Assembly (NCBI RefSeq): GCF_038419845.1
Contig: NZ_JBCAQT010000002.1
Location: 302,794 to 366,793 of the forward strand
Source of the DNA: Marinimicrobium sp038419845
GTDB taxonomy: Bacteria > Pseudomonadota > Gammaproteobacteria > Pseudomonadales > Cellvibrionaceae
Length of the DNA: 64,000 nucleotides
Direction of reading: 5' to 3'
The translations under genes were made by a program, and so were the position numbers. Below, piece by piece: positions 8,365-17,895 of the stretch (its first letter is position 1; each line of letters starts with the position of its first letter). The notes beneath the pieces are model-generated. The model was not told where the DNA came from. It saw only the letters and a list, made by a program, of their open reading frames with translations, and did not search any database.

Positions 8365-8654
8365 GAAAAACAGCTCCTGACTGGGTTGATCCGGGTTCGG
8401 TCATCAGGGCCCAACAAGGGCCCCGATGCCACTCAAAAAGTGCTTATCTGCTATCTATTGTGATTCAGTATAGAAGTTTCAACCGCTCAAGGCACCCTAC
8501 CGGCCTCCGAATCACCTTTCTGGGTGGTGTAAGGCCCTGATTTTCAATGACTTTCCCTGATCGCACTGAACGGAACCCCAAGAGAAGCATTTCATTGTAA
8601 GTTTCGATTCGGTACAATAAGTTTCGTTTCAAAATTACGCCTTGGACTCTCGGG
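8365..8654. promoter_or_regulatory. divergent intergenic region with direct repeats, likely DeoR-family operator
   Basis: Two copies of TAAGTTTCG(A/T)TTC lie at 8598-8610 and 8618-8630, 20 bp apart (two helical turns), immediately before the DeoR gene. Further TTTC-containing half-sites occur nearby (TTTCATT at 8590, GAAGTTTCA at 8472). DeoR/AgaR-type repressors commonly bind repeated TTTC-containing sites, so autoregulation is inferred. A related GAAGTTTCA lies at 9646-9654 upstream of glmS. Also present is a small GGGCCC-AACAA-GGGCCC hairpin at 8408-8424. Confidence 0.5.
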
Positions 8655-9419
8655 ATGAACAAGCGCAACACCCAACAGCGCCGGCGCGCCATCATCGATA
8701 TGCTCACCCAGGCCGGGGAGGTCAGTGTCGAGCACCTGGCCCAGCATTTTGGCACCTCGGAGGTGACGGTACGCAAGGACCTGGCGGCGCTGGAGAACAA
8801 CGGTCTGTTGCTGCGCCGCTACGGCGGTGCCGTCCCCCTGCCCCAGGAAATGCTGGTGGATCCGGGCACGGAAAAGGTTTCGGAACGAAAGCAAGCCATG
8901 GCCCGGGCGGCAGCGGAGCTGATTCTGGACCATAATCGGGTGATCATCGACAGCGGCAGTACCACCGCCGCCCTGCTGCCCGAGCTGTCCCGCAAGCAGG
9001 GCCTGGTGGTGATGACCAATTCCCTGAATATTGCCAATGCGCTGCGCGAGCTGGAAAACGAGCCCACGTTGTTGATGACTGGCGGTACCTGGGATCCGCA
9101 GTCGGAGGGTTTTCAGGGTCAGCTGGCCGAGCAGGTGCTGCGCTCCTACAATTTTGATCAGTTGTTTATCGGGGCGGATGGTCTGGATCTGGAGCGCGGG
9201 ACGACGACGTTCAATGAGTTGTATAGTCTGAGCCAGGTGATGGCGGAGGTGGCGCGCGAGGTGGTGGTGATGGCGGAGTCGGATAAGCTCGGCCGGAAGA
9301 TCCACAATCTGGAATTACCCTGGGAGCGGATTGCCTATCTGGTAACTGACTCCGGGTTTCCCGATGAGGCCAAACAGAATTTGGAATCGTTGGGTGTTGA
9401 GGTAATTCGAGCTTCGTAG
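8655..9419 (+). CDS. DeoR/GlpR family transcriptional regulator
   Basis: 254 residues. N-terminal winged helix (about 1-57): MNKRNTQQRRRAIIDMLTQ, VSVEHLAQHFGTSEVTVRKDLAALENNGLLLRRYGGA, the DeoR signature. The C-terminal sugar-phosphate-sensing (isomerase-like) domain includes DNRVIIDSGSTTAALL-like IIDSGSTTAALLPEL, TNSLNIANAL and LFIGADGLDLERGTTTFNE. It sits between glmU and glmS, as in many related marine gammaproteobacteria, so amino-sugar phosphate control of glmS is the likely role (inference). Direct repeats just upstream suggest autoregulation. ATG 8655 follows CTCGGG without a strong ribosome binding site. Confidence 0.9.
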   Translation: MNKRNTQQRRRAIIDMLTQAGEVSVEHLAQHFGTSEVTVRKDLAALENNGLLLRRYGGAVPLPQEMLVDPGTEKVSERKQAMARAAAELILDHNRVIIDSGSTTAALLPELSRKQGLVVMTNSLNIANALRELENEPTLLMTGGTWDPQSEGFQGQLAEQVLRSYNFDQLFIGADGLDLERGTTTFNELYSLSQVMAEVAREVVVMAESDKLGRKIHNLELPWERIAYLVTDSGFPDEAKQNLESLGVEVIRAS

Positions 9420-9440
9420 CTTTGTAGACCGCTCTGGGGT

Positions 9441-9598
9441 GGGGATCGGGCATAGCAATCCAAGACACGCCGTAAACCCATCCCTGGGGGCTCGATCGCC
9501 GGAGGTCCCCTTCGCGCTCCCGGCGCTTCGGGACACTTCCCACATCCATGTGGGGCGTCCATGCCGTCGACGGTCTTGGATTGCTATGCCCGATCCCC
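9441..9598. repeat. inverted-repeat element A (26-bp perfect arms, 106-bp core)
   Basis: The left arm at 9441-9466 (begins GGGGATCGGGC, ends AATCCAAGAC) is exactly complementary to the right arm at 9573-9598. The core starts ACGCCGTAAACCCATCCCTG and ends GCCGTCGACG; it matches, in the same orientation, the reverse complement of element B's core, plus about 50 extra bases. A TTTGTAG heptamer occurs on both outer sides (9421-9427, 9606-9612). It is non-coding and lies between deoR and glmS. Family not recognised by name. Confidence 0.85.
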
Positions 9599-9684
9599 GT
9601 CACGTTTTGTAGCTAAAGAATTACCGTCTCTAAATGTTTTGATCGAAGTTTCACCTTAAGGTTACAAGAAAACCAGAACTTTAC

Positions 9685-9788
9685 AGGAGTTGGGTAAAGC
9701 CTCCACGGACCGTCGACGGCGGGATTCCGGCGATCGAGCCTACAGGGACGTATTTACGGCGTGTCCGTGGAGGCTTTACCCAACTCCT
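9685..9788. repeat. inverted-repeat element B (26-bp perfect arms, 52-bp core)
   Basis: The left arm at 9685-9710 (begins AGGAGTTGGG, ends TCCACGGAC) pairs perfectly with 9763-9788. The core, read on the minus strand, starts ACGCCGTAAATACGTCCCTG, continues GGCTCGATCGCCGG and ends CCGTCGACG, homologous to element A's core. It is inserted 87 bp after element A in opposite orientation and ends 48 bp before the glmS start codon, so it would be in the glmS mRNA leader if transcription begins upstream. Arms differ in sequence from those of element A yet remain self-complementary. Confidence 0.85.
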
Positions 9789-9836
9789 ACCCCATAAGCA
9801 ATTTAAGAACCTACAGAATCAGAAAGGAGCAAAAAC

Positions 9837-11666
<1,830 letters not shown>

Positions 11667-11675
11667 GCCCGGTCG

Positions 11676-12701
11676 ATGCCCGGATACCCGAGAGGTGTTT
11701 TGAAAACATTACTGATCAGTCTGATGTTGATGGCCGCCCTGGTGCTGGGTGGCCGTTGGTTCTACGAGTACCAGCTGGAACAGCGCCTCGATGGGCAGGC
11801 TCAAGCATTGCGGCGAATGGGGGGCGAGCTTACCTACGAGACGGTGACGCTTGCCCCAAATGGTGACATCCGCGTTGAGGACCTGCAGCTGCGCCTCCCG
11901 GAGTATGCGGAGTTCCTGAGCATCGACCGGGTGCGGGTGCACACAGGCAGTCTCATCGGCTTTCACCGGGTGGCGTTCGAGCTTTACAACAAGCGTTTGC
12001 CTGAGGCTATGGGGCTTTCCATTGACGGTCTGCGAGTGTCGCCCGGAAGTGCCTACTATCCGTCATTGATCGCACCGGTGACCGGCACCCAGAGCCGGTT
12101 CACCACAGCCGGCTGCGGTGCCCGTTCGGGATTCAGTGCGCGCGACCTGGAGCCGATGGGCTACACCGAGCTGGTGTTGGACAGCGACTGGCACTACCAG
12201 CGAACCGAGGGGGGAATGGACCTGCGGGCCGAGGTGAATACTCGCCAGATGCACAGCCTCTCGACCCACTTATCCCTTGCCCTGCAGATGCCCGACCGCA
12301 ACCTGACCCGCGCGGGCGTGGCGCTTCTGGGGTCCCGTCTGCGGAGTCTTCACTTGACGTACCACGACCAGGGTTTGGCTCCACGGGTCATGAACTTCTG
12401 TCAGGCTGAGACCGGTTTAGACGCTTCCGGGTTTCTGGCCCGACATCTCCAGGCCTGGCAGGAGGCCTGGAACCATCAGGGCCTGGTGGCCGGGGAGGAT
12501 ATGGTTGACGCCTACCGGCAATTCTTACAGCAACCCGATCGCTGGCGTGTCGATATCGACCCGGCCAGCCCACTGCCTCTGGGCCTGTTGCTGGGGGCGG
12601 CTCCTGAGCGGTGGTTGCGCCAGCTGGAGCTGTCAGTGTCGGTCAACGAGGCGCCGAAGGTACCGGTGGAGTTGAGGGCCATCGCGGGTGACGCCGAGTA
12701 A
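11676..12701 (+). CDS. hypothetical envelope protein with N-terminal membrane anchor
   Basis: 341 residues from ATG 11676; a TTG at 11700 after AGAGG would give a more typical signal-anchor start (KTLLISLMLMAALVLGG). A single hydrophobic segment is followed by a soluble, presumably periplasmic domain. Its early part (LTYETVTLAPNGDIRVEDLQLRLPEYAEFLSIDRVRVHTGSL) has the alternating pattern of AsmA/DUF748-like beta repeats that describe lipid-transfer proteins, but I am not sure of homology. Four Cys are scattered. It follows glmS by nine bases, suggesting read-through, and is closed by the terminator at 12727-12764. I do not recognise the family. Confidence 0.65.
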   Translation: MPGYPRGVLKTLLISLMLMAALVLGGRWFYEYQLEQRLDGQAQALRRMGGELTYETVTLAPNGDIRVEDLQLRLPEYAEFLSIDRVRVHTGSLIGFHRVAFELYNKRLPEAMGLSIDGLRVSPGSAYYPSLIAPVTGTQSRFTTAGCGARSGFSARDLEPMGYTELVLDSDWHYQRTEGGMDLRAEVNTRQMHSLSTHLSLALQMPDRNLTRAGVALLGSRLRSLHLTYHDQGLAPRVMNFCQAETGLDASGFLARHLQAWQEAWNHQGLVAGEDMVDAYRQFLQQPDRWRVDIDPASPLPLGLLLGAAPERWLRQLELSVSVNEAPKVPVELRAIAGDAE

Positions 12702-12726
12702 CTCGGAGATCACCGCGGGCACACAC

Positions 12727-12764
12727 AAAAAAACGCCCGCCCATGTTGATGGGCGGGCGTTTTT
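12727..12764. terminator. strong Rho-independent terminator after the glmS operon
   Basis: A 12-bp stem with a short GTTG loop: ACGCCCGCCCAT pairs with ATGGGCGGGCGT, flanked by A7 and T5. It stands between the rightward glmS-hypothetical pair and the leftward LamG lipoprotein gene and can serve both. Confidence 0.93.
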
Positions 12765-12784
12765 AATGGTTGAGGTGGTTCTGC

Positions 12785-13684
12785 TTACTGTCCGTTCAGA
12801 GTCGCCACCTGCTCAGCTGTGAGCACGGTATTGTAGATACGCAGTTCATCGATGAGGCCGGTATAGGGCGCATCCGGGAACGGATTGATGGCCAGATGGA
12901 AGCTGGCGTTTTCAACAGAGAATACGTTGGGGAACCCTTCATGAGCCACGGCCAGTTGACCGTTGAGGTAGGTGTTCAGTTCACCCGCTTCGCTGTAAGT
13001 CATAACCAGATGGCTCCAGGCGCCTGTGGGGATCTGCTCGCCGAAGGTGCCATCAAACCAGCCAGTACCCTGGTCATCACCCGCCCAGAGCATGGTATGC
13101 TGGGCATCGCCGGGACCCGCGGGCACCAGGCTGACCCAACTGTTGGCAGTAGCAGCGCCATAGAATGCTGTCGTAAATTGGCTGATAGCGTCCGGGTGCA
13201 ACCAGATGGAGATTGAGTAGGCGCCCGGTCCGATCAAGCCCTGCGCCAGCTCGACGCCAGAAGTGCCATCAAACGCCACGGCGGTGGAGCCTTCTGCGGC
13301 ACCCGCGGCATAAGTGACTGAACCGCCCTCGGTACCGGGATTCTCGCCAGTGACCTGGCCTTCCGCAAACGTTCCGGTTTCGTCCATCAGGTTGTCTTCA
13401 AAGGCATAGTGAGCCACAAGGCCGGGAATGTCGGCAATCGGATCCTGCTCTTCGGCCGTGGTATCTTCTTCAGTAGTAGTGTCTTCTTCGGTAGTCGTAT
13501 CTTCCTCAGTAGTGGTGTCTTCTTCGGCCGTGGTATCTTCCTCAGTAGTGGTGTCCTCTTCGGTAGTCGTATCCTCCTCAGTATTGGTGTCTTCTTGAGG
13601 GGTGGAACTACCGGATGAGCCGCCGCAGGCGGTGAGGAATGCTGAGAGAAACAACGCGAACAGGAAATACTTGGGTGTGTTCAT
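12785..13684 (-). CDS. LamG-domain lipoprotein with acidic TTEED repeat linker
   Basis: 299 residues. A lipoprotein signal peptide ends at the lipobox LTAC, with Cys followed by GGSSGSS, so an outer-membrane lipoprotein is likely (position +2 is Gly, not Asp). Then come eight hexapeptide-like TTxEED units (about residues 34-80), an acidic Thr/Glu/Asp-rich spacer. The C-terminal about 210 residues form a LamG/concanavalin-A-like jelly roll: GLVAHYAFEDNLMDETG, GTSGVELAQGLIGPGAYSISIWLHP, WSHLVMTYSEAGELNTYLNGQL and GLIDELRIYNTVLTAEQVATL. Such domains bind carbohydrates or proteins at the surface. No enzyme domain is present. The upstream region is AT-rich. Confidence 0.85.
   Translation of the reverse strand: MNTPKYFLFALFLSAFLTACGGSSGSSTPQEDTNTEEDTTTEEDTTTEEDTTAEEDTTTEEDTTTEEDTTTEEDTTAEEQDPIADIPGLVAHYAFEDNLMDETGTFAEGQVTGENPGTEGGSVTYAAGAAEGSTAVAFDGTSGVELAQGLIGPGAYSISIWLHPDAISQFTTAFYGAATANSWVSLVPAGPGDAQHTMLWAGDDQGTGWFDGTFGEQIPTGAWSHLVMTYSEAGELNTYLNGQLAVAHEGFPNVFSVENASFHLAINPFPDAPYTGLIDELRIYNTVLTAEQVATLNGQ
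13449..13592. repeat. 18-bp tandem repeat with 72-bp higher-order period, coding for TTEED linker
   Basis: About eight 18-bp units encode the acidic linker of the LamG lipoprotein. Units 1 and 5, 2 and 6, 3 and 7, 4 and 8 resemble each other most closely (for example TCGGTAGTCGTA in 3 and 7, TCGGCCGTGGTA in 1 and 5), which shows that a four-unit block was duplicated. Copy number could vary by slippage without breaking the frame. Boundaries are approximate. Confidence 0.8.
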
Positions 13685-13867
13685 AATGTGTCTGCCTTAT
13701 TTGAATCTTAGGGTTATTGTCGAGAGAGACAGCAGAAGCCATATCTATAGATGACCTTCAATATAATACTATAATAGTAAAATGAAATGAGTCCAGCGTT
13801 TTAGCAACAAATTGTGGGGAAATGTGCCACAGCCCGGGTTTCTGGGCGCTCAGGAGGGATGAAAACA

Positions 13868-13895
13868 CCGGAGCCGAGGAAAACCTCCGCTCCGG
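13868..13895 (-). terminator. probable terminator of the GluR0-like channel gene
   Basis: Stem CCGGAGC (13868-13874) with GCTCCGG (13889-13895), extended inside by GAGG/CCTC around an AAAA loop. Read on the minus strand it is followed by TGTTTTC. It lies downstream of the leftward channel gene. The region 13685-13867 next to it is AT-rich (many TATA-like stretches near 13755-13785), and probably holds the promoter of the LamG lipoprotein gene. Confidence 0.6.
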
Positions 13896-13947
13896 AGGGG
13901 CATAATTGTATTATAAATAGGACTATCCCGCGAGACTCGAACGTCGA

Positions 13948-15039
13948 TCAGCCTTCTTCCCGGCCCAGATAGCGCTGCAACAGCGCCTGCCACTCATCGC
14001 TGGCGATGACTTCCAACAGCTTCTGGTTCACCGGCCCGCGCAAGTCGCTGCCCTCGGGGAAGGCGATGCCATAGTCCTGGCGCTCAAAGCTGTTGGGCAG
14101 CACCTGTATCTGGCGGGCGTCTGACTGATTGGACAGGTACTGAAGAATCGGTTTGTCGTAGACCAGCGCGTCGTAGCGCCCGGCGGCCAACTCATCCAGG
14201 GCGAGCGGCAGGTCCTCACGAGGAGTGAAGCCGATACCGCGCTGGCGCAGGTAGTCGGCACTGGCGGAGTGCGCGACGGTGGCCACGCTCACCTGTGGTA
14301 AATCGTCCGGCCCCTGCACCCGGCTCTCCAACCGGCTGACCGTCAGACTGGTGGTAATGGCGGCGGTGAAGCTGGAAATCAGGATGATGGCAGCGAACAT
14401 CCACACCAGCGCCACCACCCGTCCGGCGAAGGTGATCGGCGCCTTGTCGCCGTAACCTACCGTGGTCATGGTGACCGCCGCCCACCAGAAGCTGGCGCCG
14501 ATGCCTTCGGCCGGGGTGCCGCCGAACATCTCCGCATTCCGGTGCCGTTCGGTCAGCCAGAACACAAAGCCGACGAGCAGCAGTAGGCCGCCCAGAGCCA
14601 GAAGGGCGAGCAAAAACTCCCAGGAGAAGAGCCGTTTGATGGTGGTCCAGACCGCACTGCCCTCCCGGGGCGTGGCGATCGCCAGACCCGTTGTGTGGAA
14701 GGGGTGAGTGAAGTCGATGACCTCCTCGCGCGCGGCGGTCACGGTGAGCGCCGCGACTGAGGCGTCCAGAGTGCCATTCTGCAGACCGGTGAGCAGCTCC
14801 TGCAGCTCCAGCTCGCGCAGCTCGTAGTCCAGATCCAGTTCATCAGCAATCTGTCGCCACAGCTCGATGCTGATGCCGGACAGGCGGCCATCGGCCTCCC
14901 GGGTCACAAAAGGCGGTGCGACCTTGGTGCCGACTACCAGGGGCTCAGAGTCGGCACCTTCCGGCTGGGCCTGGACGACTCCCGACACGGCCAGTGTGGA
15001 TAGCAACAAGACAAACAAAAGCAGCGCGCGCGAATGCAT
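13948..15039 (-). CDS. GluR0-like ligand-gated ion channel (prokaryotic ionotropic glutamate receptor family)
   Basis: 363 residues with this domain order: signal peptide (about 1-24), first half of a periplasmic amino-acid-binding fold (about 33-125), membrane helix 1 (about 138-163), a P-loop WWAAVTMTTVGYGDKAP with potassium-channel filter TVGYGD at 193-198, membrane helix 2 (about 205-232) ending SFTAAITTSLTV, then the second half of the ligand-binding fold (about 240-360). The last motif resembles the SYTANLAAF gate of animal receptors. LTVTAAREEVIDFTHPFHTTG matches the agonist-binding region of the SBP family. This arrangement is that of Synechocystis GluR0. Ligand unknown; an amino acid is likely. 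The gene stands alone. An SBP with no channel can be ruled out because both membrane helices and the filter are present. Confidence 0.88.
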   Translation of the reverse strand: MHSRALLLFVLLLSTLAVSGVVQAQPEGADSEPLVVGTKVAPPFVTREADGRLSGISIELWRQIADELDLDYELRELELQELLTGLQNGTLDASVAALTVTAAREEVIDFTHPFHTTGLAIATPREGSAVWTTIKRLFSWEFLLALLALGGLLLLVGFVFWLTERHRNAEMFGGTPAEGIGASFWWAAVTMTTVGYGDKAPITFAGRVVALVWMFAAIILISSFTAAITTSLTVSRLESRVQGPDDLPQVSVATVAHSASADYLRQRGIGFTPREDLPLALDELAAGRYDALVYDKPILQYLSNQSDARQIQVLPNSFERQDYGIAFPEGSDLRGPVNQKLLEVIASDEWQALLQRYLGREEG

Positions 15040-15054
15040 CGGCGTCCCTCCCGG

Positions 15055-15810
15055 TTATTGGTCGTGCTGGTCGAGTTCATTGTAGCGGATCATCGAGCGC
15101 AGCTCTTTGATGTACTCTTCCCCGCGCTCGGAGTACTGCTCCAGGCCGGCGGCGAGTGCCACGCCGGTAATGGGCTCACCCTGATCGCGCAGGCGTTCGC
15201 GAATCAGGCGCAGATCTTTATAGGCATTGTGCCGGTTAAGATTCTGCATATAGGATTCAACCGACTGTTTGGGCGTGCCAAAGCTGGCCACTTCGTGGGT
15301 TTTACCGGCATCCCGGCTGCTGGGCACAATGCCGCAGCCCTTGGTAAAACACCACTGGCCGAAGTAGTTGTAGCCCTCGAGCGAAAAGCGTGATGTCCCC
15401 CAGGCGCTCTCGTTGGCCGCCTGCGCCAGCGCCAGTGACGGCGGCACCTTGTCCAAGCGGCGCAGCAGCAGGTTCCAGTGAGTCTCGTTTTGCGGGTCAA
15501 ATTCTGAAATATTGAGGCGGCTACCCAGCTCTTGCAGGTCGCGCTTCTCGCCGCTGCTGAGTGAGTCGGCGCGTTCACTCCACTCTTTGACGCGCTCGCG
15601 GGTTTGCAGAATCTCCTGATTGCGCTGTTCTACCAAGGGCAGAAAATAACCGAAAAAAGCCTCTTTGCGCTCATTGCCCGCCGGGTATTGGGAGAAGTCG
15701 GGGACGTCCACTTTGGGCTGGCTGGCCCAATATCCCACCACGATCACAACAACAAGGGCAACGACCGCGATGGCGACGCTGAGCCTGATTTTCTGCACTG
15801 AAGTCAGCAT
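15055..15810 (-). CDS. glucosaminidase-domain (Bax-like) protein
   Basis: 251 residues from ATG 15810, selected because GGAGGAT lies just upstream; an upstream extension to 16026 has no support. One N-terminal membrane anchor (about residues 8-28) is followed by a periplasmic part. The segment VPPSLALAQAANESAWGTSRFSLEGYNYFGQWCFTKGCGIVP is the hallmark of the glucosaminidase (Flg_hydrolase) fold shared with E. coli Bax, with catalytic Glu in NESAWG. The end QYSERGEEYIKELRSMIRYN is also family-typical. It probably cleaves or binds peptidoglycan. Neighbouring genes do not suggest a partner. Confidence 0.85.
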   Translation of the reverse strand: MLTSVQKIRLSVAIAVVALVVVIVVGYWASQPKVDVPDFSQYPAGNERKEAFFGYFLPLVEQRNQEILQTRERVKEWSERADSLSSGEKRDLQELGSRLNISEFDPQNETHWNLLLRRLDKVPPSLALAQAANESAWGTSRFSLEGYNYFGQWCFTKGCGIVPSSRDAGKTHEVASFGTPKQSVESYMQNLNRHNAYKDLRLIRERLRDQGEPITGVALAAGLEQYSERGEEYIKELRSMIRYNELDQHDQ

Positions 15811-16105
15811 AAAATATCCTCCGATGAATCGGGGGCTGCGTATTTTTTCACTTCTCAGCCCCGCTTTTTGCAATGAAATTTTAGCAAGGACAGGGATACG
15901 TGATAAAAGCCTCCCCGGATGACTCTTTTGCGACATTCGGTGCGTAACATCCACCTCGGGTTTGCACTGGTTGACGCTTTTGAGCGCCTGCTTATTAAAG
16001 TTTAGTACACCTGCAGGTAGAGCCAATCGGTCATTTCAGCGCCGCTCAATTCACAATCATCACGGGAGTGTTATATTGACGCGCTCTCGAGCTACAGGAT
16101 TGTCT

Positions 16106-17128
16106 ATGGATTCGCTCACACAAATGGCCCTGGGCTCTGCCGTGGGCGTCGCGGTCATGGGCCGGCGGGTATCGCCCTGGCGAGCGGCTCTGGTGGGCGC
16201 CCTTTACGGCACCCTGCCCGACCTGGATTCGTTGATCGATTACGGCGATCCCATCCGCAACATGACGTTTCATCGCGGCTTCAGTCATTCACTGCTTTAT
16301 CTCACGCTGCTCTCGCCGCTGCTGGCCTGGATCAGCGCCCGCTGTTCAGTTCGTCGGGGGCTGTTTCGGCACTGGTGGTGGGCCATCTGGCTGATACTGA
16401 TGACCCACGTCTTACTCGATACCCTCACGGTGTACGGAACCCAGTTCGCCCAGCCCTTTACCGACCATCCGTTTGGCCTGGCCAGTCTGTTTATCATTGA
16501 TCCCTTTTACACGCTGCCGCTATTGCTCGGGTTGGGATTCGGTCTGGCCCGCCATCGGCGCTGGAACAGACTCGGGTTGGCCGTCAGTAGCCTGTACATT
16601 GTCTGGAGTCTGGGCGCTCAACAGTATGTAGAATATCGGGTGGACCGCCAGCTGGCGGCCAGTGACTGGCCGGTCGAGCGGCGACTGGTGACGCCCACGC
16701 CCTTCAACACCCTGCTCTGGCGCGTGCTGGTGATGACGCCGGAGGGCTATCGGGAAGGCTTCTATTCGCTGGTGGATGGCGAGCGGGCGATCGATTTCGA
16801 CCGCTTTGAGCGCAACACGGATCTCTACCGAGAGCTGCGCGACCTCTGGGGTGTGCGGCGCATGGCCTGGTTCAGTCACGGCTTTTTCAGAATGCAGGAG
16901 CGGGACGGCCAGGTCCGGATTACCGACCTGCGCATGGGCCAGGAGCCTTACTACAGTTTCAACTTTGTGGTGGCCGAGCGCACGCCGACTGGCCTGGAGC
17001 CAGTGCCCTACGAGCTTGAGACGGAGCGCCCGGATATCGGTGCCAGTCTGCGCTGGCTGGGCCGGCGGGCAATGGGAAGCCCCCTGCCGCCGCCGCGCGA
17101 GCGGGCGACCACCAACCCTTTGGAGTAA
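16106..17128 (+). CDS. YdjM-like predicted membrane-bound metal-dependent hydrolase
   Basis: 340 residues from ATG 16106 (MDSLTQMALGSAVGVAVMGRR). The amino-terminal motif TQMALGSAVG, then LYGTLPDLDSLIDYGDP and FHRGFSHSLLY, is the signature of the DUF457/YdjM family: the Asp-rich and His residues likely bind metal in or near the membrane. DTLTVYGTQFAQPF and four to five hydrophobic segments follow, ending in a soluble C-terminal domain. An ORF start at 15962 lacks these features. The ribosome binding site is weak (CAGGATT). The next gene, tlyA, starts five bases after the stop, so the two are probably co-transcribed. Substrate unknown. Confidence 0.85.
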   Translation: MDSLTQMALGSAVGVAVMGRRVSPWRAALVGALYGTLPDLDSLIDYGDPIRNMTFHRGFSHSLLYLTLLSPLLAWISARCSVRRGLFRHWWWAIWLILMTHVLLDTLTVYGTQFAQPFTDHPFGLASLFIIDPFYTLPLLLGLGFGLARHRRWNRLGLAVSSLYIVWSLGAQQYVEYRVDRQLAASDWPVERRLVTPTPFNTLLWRVLVMTPEGYREGFYSLVDGERAIDFDRFERNTDLYRELRDLWGVRRMAWFSHGFFRMQERDGQVRITDLRMGQEPYYSFNFVVAERTPTGLEPVPYELETERPDIGASLRWLGRRAMGSPLPPPRERATTNPLE

Positions 17129-17133
17129 TAGTA

Positions 17134-17895
17134 TTGGAGCGACTCGACAAGCAATTGGTTGAACAGGGACTGGCGAGCTCCCGGACCCAGGCTCAGCGCC
17201 TGATCGAGACCGGCCGGGTCGAGATCAACCGGGCCGGCCGCTGGCAGCTGGAGAAAAAAGCCAGTATCAAGCTGTCACCCGAGGTGGAGCTGCGCGTGTT
17301 GCCCGGGTCCGAGGATCGCTATGTCTCCCGGGGCGGGCTGAAACTGCAGGGCGCCCTGGAGCAGGCCGGGCTCAACCCGGACCGGATGACCGTACTGGAT
17401 GTGGGTCAGTCCACGGGTGGCTTTACCGACTGCCTGCTGCAGTCTGGCGCGCGCAAGGTGGTGGGTGTGGACGTCGGCCGTGAGCAGCTGGTACCGGCGT
17501 TGCGGGAGGATCCACGGGTGGCGTTCTACGAGGGCATTAATGCCCGGCAGCTGCCGTTAGAGGAGTTACTCTGGCAGTCGCCGGGGGGCTTTGATCTGGT
17601 AGTGATGGACGTGTCGTTTATTTCCCAGACGCTGATCCTGCCCGGTCTACCGGCGCTGCTCAGGCCCGGCGGCCGTCTGCTCAGCCTGGTGAAACCCCAG
17701 TTTGAGGTGGGTCGAGACGGGATCGGCAAGGGCGGCATTGTACGCGATGCCGGCCTTTACCGGGACGTGGAGGCCAAGATCCGGTCGGCATGCGAGTCAC
17801 TGGGACTGATCGTCGAGGACTATTTTGCCAGCCCGATTACCGGCGGGGACGGTAATCGGGAGTTCTTTGTCGCGGCACAAAAACCGGTCAACTGA
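17134..17895 (+). CDS. tlyA: TlyA family RNA 2'-O-methyltransferase
   Basis: 253 residues, starting at TTG 17134. The N-terminal S4 RNA-binding domain (about 1-60: MERLDKQLVEQGLASSRTQAQRLIETGRVEIN) is followed by an FtsJ-like Rossmann methyltransferase: SRGGLKLQGALE, VLDVGQSTGGFTDCLLQSGA (SAM-binding loop), FDLVVMDVSFISQTLILP and LVKPQFEVGRDGIGKGGIVRD. TlyA modifies rRNA; the old hemolysin label is historical. Its end overlaps the end of the converging gene 17888-19906 by eight bases. Confidence 0.9.
   Translation: MERLDKQLVEQGLASSRTQAQRLIETGRVEINRAGRWQLEKKASIKLSPEVELRVLPGSEDRYVSRGGLKLQGALEQAGLNPDRMTVLDVGQSTGGFTDCLLQSGARKVVGVDVGREQLVPALREDPRVAFYEGINARQLPLEELLWQSPGGFDLVVMDVSFISQTLILPGLPALLRPGGRLLSLVKPQFEVGRDGIGKGGIVRDAGLYRDVEAKIRSACESLGLIVEDYFASPITGGDGNREFFVAAQKPVN

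Noticed and set aside
9421..9612. TTTGTAG on both sides of element A as a target-site duplication
   Set aside because: The two heptamers are 13 and 7 bases away from the arm ends rather than adjacent, so they may be chance.
9600..9836. glmS ribozyme/riboswitch in the glmS leader
   Set aside because: No conserved glmS ribozyme core was seen; the region is taken up by an inverted-repeat element, and gammaproteobacteria normally lack the ribozyme.
17134..17895. hemolysin annotation for the TlyA gene
   Set aside because: The S4 plus FtsJ-like methyltransferase architecture points to rRNA methylation; hemolysin is a historical label.
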